The notes below the pieces were generated by a model. The model was not told the origin of the DNA, ran no database searches, and saw only the letters and a list, made by a program, of their open reading frames with translations. A program made the position numbers and the translations under genes. A DNA stretch of 64,000 bases from Seriola aureovittata (lineage: Eukaryota; Chordata; Actinopteri; Carangiformes; Carangidae). Shown one piece after another: positions 10,151-18,553 of the stretch; position 1 is the first letter of the stretch, and each line of letters starts with the position of its first letter. Location: NCBI RefSeq assembly GCF_021018895.1, contig NC_079367.1:766902-830901 (forward strand). Direction: 5' to 3'.

Positions 10151-10965
10151 TGTGGGGAGTACTCCCTCCGGTACGGATGGGAAGGTGCACTGGCCTTCCA
10201 CCCAGTCGGCCTCCTGAAACTCCGGTCCCGGAAAGGTGGCTGTTGGTTCCGGTAACGGCGTCTGCCGTACCGAACCGTTGTCCAATCGTCCATATGTTCT
10301 TTTTTGTTTTTAATTTTTCTTAAAAAAGGTAAGTAAAAAAGGTAAGTAAAAAAGATGAAAACTTTTCTTCAGTTAAAATATATTTATTTTTTTATCAAAA
10401 CACGAAATAAAAAATCAAAAAGTAAAATAAAAGATTTACAAAGAAAATATGGTGTGCTAAGGCAACGTTTCGACCTCTACAGGTCTTCTTCAGGCCATGC
10501 ACACCTAGCTAAAATAACAATTCTTTTTTTCTTTCCTTTACAGAGATGTTGCCTCTTCAAAAGTCAAAAGGAAAGTGAGCTCCTGCTCTCTCCCTCCCTT
10601 TCTTTTATAGCTTTACTGGATCCCTCCCACTTTCATCTCACCTTTCGAAACCTTTCGTAACGTAGGAACCATTGAAAACCCCCTTATTAACTATATACAC
10701 TTCAAATTTTGCATAAATTGAGTTGAAATAAATGACAACATTATGTTTTAACATACATTACAAGTAATACAATATTTTTCACAGTCGTTTTTAATCATAT
10801 AAACATCACATGAACTCCTTAAAACTATTTACAATTGTGATTTAAAGAAACTTAACTTAAAAATTTCCTCTAAATAATGAAATATCTATTTATTTTTTAT
10901 TTTTTATATCTGAAATCCTAAAACTATTAATAGTTACTTTTAAATGTATGAGATTTAGATTTTGT
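10151..10965. other. Unassigned non-coding segment, partly AT-rich, with a repeat-end motif
   Basis: 10151-10320 is moderately GC-rich and unique in the window. After two AAAAAAGGTAAGTA motifs (10321-10352) the sequence is AT-rich. At 10463-10497 lies CAACGTTTCGACCTCTACAG followed by GTCTTCTTCAGGC, containing the small hairpin GACCT/AGGTC. A CCTGAAGAAGACC string in reverse orientation closes the window. Such GAAGAAGACC/GTCGAAACG strings are common at the ends of vertebrate interspersed repeats, but I cannot name the family. I see no gene here. Confidence 0.5.
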
Positions 10966-11395
10966 TTTTAATTTTTCATAAAAGGTAAGTATAGATTTTA
11001 AATTTAGGATTAAGAATTATGGAGATGTTTCTTTTCTTTCTTATAGTGTTAAGAAAAAGGTAAGTATTTATATTATGATTAGGGTTATGAAAGGTAAGTG
11101 GGGTCTGGTTAAAGTTAGGGTTAGGTAAAGGTAAGTATGGAGGTTAGGGTTAGGGTAACAGGTAAGTGGATAGTTAGGATTGGAATTAATACAACAGGTA
11201 AGTAAGTGGTTAGGGTTAGGGTTAAAACAACGGTAAGTAGGTCTTAGAATTAGATTTAAGACAACAGGTAAGTAAATGGTTAGGTTTAGGGCTGGAAAAC
11301 CAAGGTAAGTGCAAAGGTAGGTAAATGGTTAGGGTTAGGGTTGGAAAACCAAGGTAAGTACAACAGGTAAGTAAATGGTTAGGTTTAGGGCTGGA
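10966..11395 (+). repeat. Mixed degenerate GGTAAGT and TTAGGG field
   Basis: Irregular tandem units of roughly 55-60 bp combine AACAGGTAAGTA, GTGGTTAGGGTTAGGG-type strings and AAAACC. The two motifs alternate rather than forming separate arrays. No open frame of interest. Confidence 0.75.
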
Positions 11396-11427
11396 AATCC
11401 GGGTTAGGGTTAGGGTTAGGGTTAGGG

Positions 11428-11493
<66 letters not shown>

Positions 11494-11518
11494 GGTTAGG
11501 GTTAGGGTTAGGGTTAGG
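11395..11518 (+). repeat. Interstitial telomeric array (TTAGGG)n, about 120 bp
   Basis: About 20 repeats with two TTTAGGG variants, starting after GGAAATCC and ending at the head of a block B copy (TTAGGATTTTTTAATTATC). Confidence 0.95.
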
Positions 11519-11690
11519 ATTTTTTAATTATCTCGATGATTCCCCCTGCTTCGTCCGACGACTGGGCAGTTGAAAGTGGGGAATCAAAGGCAGTGCACTG
11601 GCCGACGCCCGTTGTCTGCAGTTCTCAATTCCAAACGAATCCCTGTCCCGTAAAGTTTTGTCTTTTTTTTCTTTTTTTCTTCGGTTTGAT
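11517..11690 (+). repeat. Block B head, solitary copy
   Basis: Carries the GATTTTTTAATTATCTCGAT to CCCGTAAAGTTTTGTC portion of block B only. It sits directly against the telomeric array, as at 9147, 16157 and (inverted) 41209. The rest of block B is absent and a GTAAGT field follows. Confidence 0.85.
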
Positions 11691-12449
11691 GCTTAGTAAT
11701 TTTTAACAGGTAGGTGATTGTAGTTTTTATTAGGTAAGTAATTGTAATTTTTAATTGTAATTTTTTTTGGTTGGTTTTTATTAGGTAAGTAAGATTGTAA
11801 TTTTTGTTTTTTGACAGTTAAGTAAGGTAAGTAGTTGTGATTTTTTTCAGGTAAGTAAGGTAAGTAATTGTAATTTTTTTATTTTTAGCAGGTAAGTACG
11901 GTAAGTAATTGTAGTTTTATTTTTAACAGGTAAGTAATTGTAATTTTTAACAGGTAAGTGAGGTAAGTAGTTGTGATTTTTTTTCAGGTAAGCATGGTAA
12001 GTATTTGTAATTTTAATAGGTAAGTAGATAAGTAATTGAAATTTTTATTAGGTAAGCAAGGTAAGTAATTGTAATTTTTATTGACAGGTAAGTATTTGTA
12101 ATTTTTAATAGGTAAGTAAGTATTAATTTTTAAATTTTTTAATAGGTAGGTAAGGTAAGTAATTGTGGTTTTAGATTTTTACAAAAGGTTAGTAAGGTAA
12201 GTAATTGTAATTTTTTCAGGTAAGTAGTTGTAATTTTCAACAGGTAAGTAAGGTAAGTAGTTGTAATTTTTTCAGGTAAGTAAGGTAAGTAATTTTTTAA
12301 CAGGTAAGTAATTGTAATTTTTTAGTAGGAAGGTAAGGTGGATAATTGTAATTTTTCAAAAGGTAAGTAAGGTAAGTAGGGTAAGTAATTGTAATTTTTG
12401 GTAGGTAGGTAAGGTAAGTAGTTGTAATTTTTTTATCGGGTAAGTAAAG
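11691..12449 (+). repeat. Diverged GTAAGT minisatellite
   Basis: Irregular descendants of the 24-bp unit. Many (A/T)CAGGTAAGT and GGTAAGTAATTGTAATTTTT strings remain, with single-base variation and variable spacing. The T-rich tract plus CAG plus GTAAGT arrangement is kept in many units although the spacers have diverged. Confidence 0.85.
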
Positions 12450-12600
12450 ATTTTTAATTATCTTGATGATTATCCTTGTTTCGTCCGACGACTGGGCAGT
12501 TGAAAGTGGGGAATTAAAGGTTGTGTACTAGTCGACGTCTGATGTCCGTAGTTCTCGAACTCCTGTACCGTAAAGTTTTGTCTTTTTTTCAGGTTGGATG
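12450..12600 (+). repeat. Block B head, diverged copy
   Basis: Recognisable from TTTTTAATTATCTTGATGAT and TTCGTCCGACGACTGGGCAG but clearly older than the other heads, for example GTACTAGTCGACGTC for GCACTGGCCGACGCC. It ends at GTAAAGTTTTGTC and leads into the large inverted arm. Confidence 0.8.
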
Positions 12601-12777
12601 TTTAGTAAAGTATTATATCTAGTCCTCTTGGTTATTGGTAAGTATTAATATTTTATAGTAGGTAGGATAAAATATATTTTATGTGGAATTTTTTGTTGTT
12701 CTATATTAGGGAGTTTAGTATCAGATAAAATTCTTAAAATTTTGGACACATCGTCAGTAGTGGACCTCAGGTTCATT

Positions 12778-12808
12778 GGGTGTTTCGGCCACTTATCACT
12801 AGACACCC
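12778..12808. other. Hairpin module H1, copy 1
   Basis: GGGTGT (12778-12783) pairs with ACACCC (12803-12808) around a 19-nt loop. Block B has the same loop with only two changes, but its stem is GAATGT/ACATTC, so two base pairs have changed in a compensating way. On the minus strand the stem-loop reads GGGTGTC, then loop, then GAAACACCC. A conserved flank, (A/G)TCAGTAGTGGACC, lies upstream on the plus strand. Confidence 0.6.
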
Positions 12809-12869
12809 TCACCCGAGGAAGGCCCAGCCGGGGTTGATCAAATCCCGGTGTGTGTCTATTAATTTGCCA

Positions 12870-13620
12870 GATTGGGAGGTTTTTGGATAGAAGAGGACTA
12901 GGATTGTTTATCGGTAAATTTATTTGTTCTAATCATTTTAGTGGGTTTAGTTGGTTACAGTATATTACTGGTTTAGTTATCATTTTGTTGTTTTAGCCAG
13001 TTATTTATATATATAAAAAAAGTTTTAAAAAGGGAGATATTATGGTTGTGATCAAGTAATTATTAATTAATAATTAATTAATTAATTAGTCAACCAAATA
13101 ATTAAATAAATTAATTGAATAAAATCTGGTTTTGGTTGAAAAAAGGTTAGTAGTTTCTTTTGATCTTATTCGGTATCGTTTTATATAAGGAGAAAGAATT
13201 GGTAATTTCCCGGGAATTATTAAGTTTTTAATGATTTTGGAGGTAATAGGTCAGGAGTTTCGGAAGGCGATGCTAGGTCCCGTTGTATCCACGGCCTGGT
13301 CTCCTAAGCCGTACCAGGGGATAGAAATTTGGATTGGGTAGTGAGAATTTGAAGGAGTTCAATTGTTTGTTTAACCAAAAGGGGAAGGTTTTTAGTATTG
13401 CGAATTGTCGTATGAGGTGCAATATGGGCTGTTGTGTGAGTGAGGCTAACCCTCATAGAAGACTGGGCTACGATTAAGGTCCTGATGCCCTGGACCGCCT
13501 TTCCTGCGTGCTGTTCCTAGAGTCGGAACCCAGGGAGGTCGCATACTTACCGCCTGTTCGCTACAGATTGCTTGTTAACACCGCTAGGTAGCCACAATCC
13601 GACCAAACAAGGCTCGAGGT
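12870..13620. other. Unassigned non-coding segment inside the arm
   Basis: AT-rich up to about 13200 (with ATTAATTAATAATTAATTAA strings), then more balanced sequence. Small self-complementary pieces are visible, such as GGTCCTGATGCCCTGGACC near 13479. A CATACTTACC string at about 13541 is the complement of GGTAAGTATG. No tRNA or snRNA body and no credible coding frame was found. Confidence 0.5.
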
Positions 13621-13679
13621 GAAGGTTGATTCTGGATTTTGCGTGTTCCATTTTTTAACTTCAGAGGTTAGTTTTGGAG

Positions 13680-14195
13680 CGCTAGGTTATCTGGGTGTCC
13701 CCCTGAAAGAGGTACCAGGACCAGCCACGACTAAGCGTTGCCTTCCCAGTCTCTCCGGGGAAGGAGGGCCAGGGCCAGCCGTGACGAGGCACTGCCTACC
13801 TGGACCTCCAGACACCCATGCTAGTAACTATCTGAGTTATTTTAAGGGTTCAAATTAGGTCTAAAGTCTAAGGCGTCAGTCCCAGGAGGGGAAGGCCCGG
13901 ACCAGCCACGACAAGCGTTGCCTTCCTGACCGTCTCCAGGGGAAAGAGGGCCAGGGCCAGCCGTGATCAAACACTGCCTCCCTGGGCCTCCTGTCGCCCA
14001 TGCTAGTATCTATCTCGGTTATTTTTCTAAAAAAGGTTCGAATTAGGTCTAAAATCTAAGGCGTCAGCCCCAGGAGGGGACAGTCAGGACCAGCCACGAC
14101 TAAGCGTTGCCTTCCCGGATGTCCCCAGGGGAAAGAGGGCCAGGGCCAGCCGTGATCAAACACTGCCTCCCTGGGCCTCATGACGCCTATGCTAA
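13680..14195 (+). repeat. Three tandem 181-188-bp GC-rich repeats
   Basis: Units are marked by CCAGCCACGACTAAGCGTTG-like strings at about 13721, 13902 and 14090. Each is followed by GGGCCAGGGCCAGCCGTGA and GCCCATGCTAGTA or a variant, and two are joined by TTCGAATTAGGTCTAAA. The two GC-rich halves of each unit resemble each other (CCAGCCACGA / CCAGCCGTGA), suggesting an older internal duplication. Open frames across it are not conserved between units. Confidence 0.8.
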
Positions 14196-14287
14196 AAAAT
14201 CTTTTGAAATTATCCTTAGCTTTAAGGTAAAAAAAATTTTTTTTGTCTATTTTAGAGTAATTTTTTTTAGAGCTATTTTTAAGGAAT

Positions 14288-14389
14288 GTTTCCTGTGCCC
14301 CATACACCGCACGACTCCAGGAAAACATTAGGCTATTTTAAGGTTTTTTCATGTCTGGTGCCCCATACACCGCACGACTCCCAGACATG
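14288..14389. other. Hairpin module H2: two stem-loops with an identical 22-nt loop
   Basis: Hairpin 1 pairs TTTCCTG (14289-14295) with CAGGAAA (14318-14324). Hairpin 2 pairs CATGTCTGG (14350-14358) with CCAGACATG (14381-14389). The loops, 14296-14317 and 14359-14380, are identical and contain CCCCATACACCGCACGAC. The stems are unrelated in sequence, yet each is fully self-complementary. Diverged relatives occur at 33151-33186 and 33195-33244, again with different complementary stems. Confidence 0.7.
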
Positions 14390-14395
14390 TTTTAG

Positions 14396-14828
14396 AAGAG
14401 GAAATAATATAATTTATACTCACCACCATGGGTCAATCGAAGATCAGGTCGAATTTTGCATGTTATGTGGTGAGGTAGTCTTTTTTGGCATTCTAGGGTT
14501 CACTCACGGTTTTGACAAAAGGTGTGGTACCATGATGCTTTGCGGGGTTTAGTTACCACCCATTTTGTTATTTCCTGGTTTTTCTTCTAAAGGGGTGGTA
14601 CTAAGGTTTTTCTGTCTTTCTATTTTCCCATGATGCCTAAAATCAGGATTTTTTGGTTGAAACCATGGGAGAGAATGGTAGGTAGAAATATAGGGTAGTT
14701 TGGGAGAGTGGTATTTTTATATTGTTTTTATTGTTTTTTTTTCTCTCACCCCCTTACTCTAGGGGGGTTCTCTGTTGAAAATCAAAAATAGACTTGTTCA
14801 TATTAATATATGAGTTTGCATGAGCGCG
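14396..14828. other. Unassigned non-coding segment
   Basis: No recognisable gene. Contains CACTCACGGTTTTG (about 14500), shared in inverted orientation with the duplicated units near 32790 and 32910. This shows that the arm and the 32.6-33.2 kb region are old paralogues. Confidence 0.5.
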
Positions 14829-15196
<368 letters not shown>

Positions 15197-15329
15197 CATA
15201 CACACACATACATATCTCCTCATATACGTATATGCATATATGTGTATAAAGACACACGTCCATCCATTCATATCTTTATATTATTAAAAAATTCCTTGGG
15301 ATTTGTATCTTTTATTAATTTATTATAAT

Positions 15330-15342
15330 GTTATTATTAATT

Positions 15343-15387
<45 letters not shown>

Positions 15388-15735
15388 GTAGTATTAGCAG
15401 TAATGAACACTATTATGACTATAATAATAGCAACAGTTAAAAACGGCCACTATGATGAAAAGAACGATGATAACAATCGTAAGATTTGAATACTTTCTAT
15501 GTTATTGGTGTTGATAGCAATAATAAAGATAAAATTTGTATAATATATAATATATAATATATAAATTTATATTTTTCGTGTTTTATATTCGTTTGTTGTT
15601 GTTATGTTTAATTTGATATTATGGCAATATTTATTATGGTGACAACCACAATAATAATAATGATAATAATATTAGTAATATTAGTAATATTAATAAAGAT
15701 AATGATAGTAATGGTTATCCTTACTACTGTGTTAC
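15330..15735 (+). repeat. AAT-rich microsatellite region
   Basis: (AAT)n at about 15344-15387, then AT-rich sequence with TATAATATATAATATATAAT and further AATAATAATGATAATAATAT tracts. No coding evidence. Confidence 0.85.
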
Positions 15736-15739
15736 GTGG

Positions 15740-16160
15740 TTATGGTTAGGGTTAGGGTCAGGATTCGGTATTAGTCCAAATTAGAGTAGTAGGTTTTGTT
15801 AGGGTTAGGATTTTTAGTGGTTAGTGTTAGGGATACGGTAGTGGTTAGGGTTAGAGTAGTAGGTTTTGTTAGGATTAGGATTCGTAGTGGTTAGGGTTAG
15901 GGTTAGGATTAGGAATTGGTTGTGGATAGGTTTAGAGTCGTGGGTTTTGTTAGTGTCAGAATCCTTAGTGGTTAGAGTAGTGTTTTTAGGATTAAGGATT
16001 CGGTAGTGGTTAGTTTTAGGGGTTATGGTTAGAGTAATAGTTTTTATCGGGGTTTGGGTTTTAGGGTTAGGGTTAGGGTTAGGTTTCGGTAGTGGTTAGG
16101 TTTAGGGGTTAGGGTTAGGGTAGGGTTAGAGTAGTAGGTTTTGTTAGGATTAGGGTTAGG
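15740..16160 (+). repeat. Degenerate telomere-derived field
   Basis: Irregular repeats of GTGGTTAGGGTTAG, GAGTAGTAGGTTTTGTTAGG and GGATTCGTAGTGG, interpreted as expanded, mutated TTAGGG sequence. The 15989 breakpoint with the inverted arm lies inside this field. Confidence 0.8.
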
Positions 16161-16325
16161 ATGTCTTAGTTATCTCGATGACTCCCCTTGCTTCGTCCGA
16201 CGACTGGGCAGATGAGAGTGGGGAATCAAGGCGGTGTACTGGCCGACGCCCGTTGTCTGCAGTTCTCAATTCTAAACGAATCTCTGTCCCGTAAAGTTTT
16301 GTTTTTTTCTTTTTTTTGGTTGGAT
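16157..16325 (+). repeat. Block B head, solitary copy
   Basis: GGATGTCTTAGTTATCTCGA through CCCGTAAAGTTTTG, again placed immediately after telomere-like repeats and before a GTAAGT field. Confidence 0.85.
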
Positions 16326-16330
16326 GTTTA

Positions 16331-16925
16331 GTAATTTTTAACAGGTAAGTAGGGTAGGTGATTGTGGTTTTCATCAGGTAAGTAAGTTATTGTAATTTTA
16401 AATTTTAAACAGGTAAGTAATTGTCATTTTTTAGTTTTTAATAGGTAAGTAAGGTAAGTAATTGTAATTTTTAATTTTTTACAGGTAGGTGAGGTAAGTA
16501 GTTGTGATTTTTAACAGGTAAGTACGGAAGGTAATTGTAATTTTAATAGGTAAGTAAGGTAAGTAATTTAAGTAATTTTTAGTAGGTAAGTAAGGTAAGT
16601 AGTTGTAATAAAAAAAATTTTTTTTGGCATGTAAGTAATTATAATTTTTTGATTTTTAACAGGTAAGTGAGGTAAGTAGCTGTAATTTTTTATTGGTAAG
16701 TACGTTAAGTATTTGTAATTTTAACAGATAAGGTAAGTAATTGTCATTTTTTAGTTTTTAACAGGTAAGTAATTGTAATTTTTAGCAGGTAAGTAGTTGT
16801 AATTTTTAACCGGTAAGTAGGTAATTGTAATTTTTAACAGGTAAGTAAGGTAAGTAATTGTGATTTTTAACAGGTAAGTAATTGTAAATTTAAAAAAAAT
16901 TTTTTTAAGAGGTAAGTGAGTTTTT
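16331..16925 (+). repeat. Diverged GTAAGT minisatellite, second field
   Basis: Same architecture as 11691-12449, with T-rich tracts, AACAGGTAAGT and AATTGTAATTTTT units of variable spacing. The order TTAGGG, block B head, GTAAGT field is repeated, so these three blocks have moved as one composite unit. Confidence 0.85.
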
Positions 16926-17336
16926 CAGGTTAGGGTTAGAGTAGTAGGTTTTGTTAGGATTAGGATTCGTAGTGGTTGGGTTAGGGTTAGGAATTGGTTG
17001 TGGATAGGTTTGGAGTCGTGGATGTATGTTAGTGTCAAAATTCTTAGTGGTTAAAGTAGTATTTTAGGGTTAGGGCTTCGGTAAGGGTTAGGGTTAGAGT
17101 AGTAATTAAGGTTAGGATTCGGTAGTGGTTAGAATTAGAGTCTTAAGTTTGGCTTCGGTAGTGGTTAGTTTTAGGGGTTAGGGTTAGAATACTAGTTTTT
17201 TATCGGGATGTTAGGGTTAGGTTTCGGTAGTGGTTAGGTTTAGGGGTTACGGTTGGAGTAATAGGTTAGGGTTAGGGTTAGAGTAGTAGGTTTTGTTAGG
17301 ATTAGGATTCTTACTGGTTGAGGTTATGGTAAGGTT
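16926..17336 (+). repeat. Degenerate telomere-derived field, second copy
   Basis: Related to 15740-16160 (shared GAGTAGTAGGTTTTGTTAGG, TTCGGTAGTGGTTAG). No gene. Confidence 0.75.
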
Positions 17337-18015
17337 TTAAGGTAAGGTTTTGGAGGAGGCAGAGCTAGGGAGGGGAGCCTTTCGGGGCTAGAACCCTCCC
17401 CCGCCGGATCGGGCTGAATGCTCTACCTCCCCCTACTCCCTCATTTTCATGAGGGAAGAGCGGGGAGAAGAGAGTTTCGCAAGTGGATTTTAATCTTTTA
17501 AAGGTAAGATTTTTTAAGGTAAGGTTTTGAAGGAGGTAGAGCTAGGGAGGGGAGCCTTTCGGGGCTAGAACCCTCCCCCGCCGGATCGGGCTGAATGCTC
17601 TACCTCCCCCTATTCCCTCATTTTCATGAGGGAAGAGCGGGGAGAAGAGAGTTTTGCAGGATGGATTTTAATCTTCAAAGGTAAGGTTTTTTTAAAGTAA
17701 GGTTTTGAAGGAGGCAGAGCTAGGGAGGGGAGCCTTTCGGGGCTAGAACCCTCCCCCGCCGGATCGGGCTGAATGCTCTACCTCCCCCTACTCCCTCATT
17801 TTCATGAGGGAAGAGCGGGGAGAAGAGAGTTTCGCAAGGCGGTTTTTAGTCTTTTAAAGGTAAGGTTTTTAAGGTAAGGTTTTGAAGGAGGTAGAGCTAG
17901 GGAGGGGAGCCTTTCGGGGCTAGAACCCTCCCCCGCCGGATCGGGCTGAATGCTCTACCTCCCCCTACTCCCTCATTTCCATGAGGGAAGAGCGGGGAGA
18001 AGAGAGTTTCGCAAG
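17337..18015 (+). repeat. Four tandem about 177-bp GC-rich repeats (unit E)
   Basis: Successive units start at AGAGCTAGGGAGGGGAGCCT (17361, 17538, 17716, 17893). Each contains CCCTCATTTTCATGAGGG (a perfect short hairpin, with one T-to-C loop variant in the last unit) and GCCGGATCGGGCTGAATGCT. Spacers carry AAAGGTAAGGTTTT. Single inverted relatives occur near 32290-32400, 34855-34965 and 35275-35385. No reading frame is maintained. Confidence 0.88.
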
Positions 18016-18553
18016 GGTAGATTAGGAATCGAGAGAGAGTTGGCGTTGGGTGATCTTGGTTATCCGGGTGTTCTGGTTTCCTCTTGATTTTAACGTGAAT
18101 GGGAATGTTCAGCAGGTAATTGTAATCTTTTATAGTTTTGTTTACATTCCTTTCTTCTTTTAGTCTTGTATGTGTTGAATAAAGGGTTCCAATTTTTGTG
18201 GAGTTATTTGTTTCTGGTTTGTTTTCTTCGTTTTAGTAGTAAGTGAGTATTAATTAGGGAAGTAATATATATCTTTTTATTATTAGTATCCGAAGTATCG
18301 TATGTACCTTTATCACATTTACTGTATTCTCGTGTTATTTTGTATGGGTCCATGTGTATCCATCTTTAGTATATATTTTTTTTAAAAAAAAGGAAGCTCA
18401 AGTTCTGGTTCTTATTCTTTTCAAAATTCAAATTTAAATTCATATTCACCAACAATCTCGTCATTGTATGTTCTTTAGGTATCCGTATTTATTAGTTTTT
18501 TTTAAAAAATTTTTTTTGGATTTTTTTTCTCTTGGAAGGGGAAGAATCAGAGG
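18016..18553. other. Unassigned AT-rich non-coding segment
   Basis: Single-copy in the window. It has an AATAAAGGGTTCCAATTTTT string and T- and A-rich tracts, but no open frame or repeat I can identify. Confidence 0.5.

Noticed and set aside
12720..12810. Hammerhead ribozyme
   Set aside because: GUC, GAAAC and CUGANGA strings exist, but they are in the wrong cyclic order for helices I to III, and no stem II is found in either copy.
12770..12860. tRNA gene or tRNA-derived SINE promoter (GGTTGATCAAATCC)
   Set aside because: It resembles a B box only with extra bases, and no acceptor stem or convincing A box can be drawn.
13535..13560. U1 snRNA 5' end (CATACTTACC)
   Set aside because: Only the 9-nt donor-complement is present. 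No U1 stem-loops or Sm site follow.
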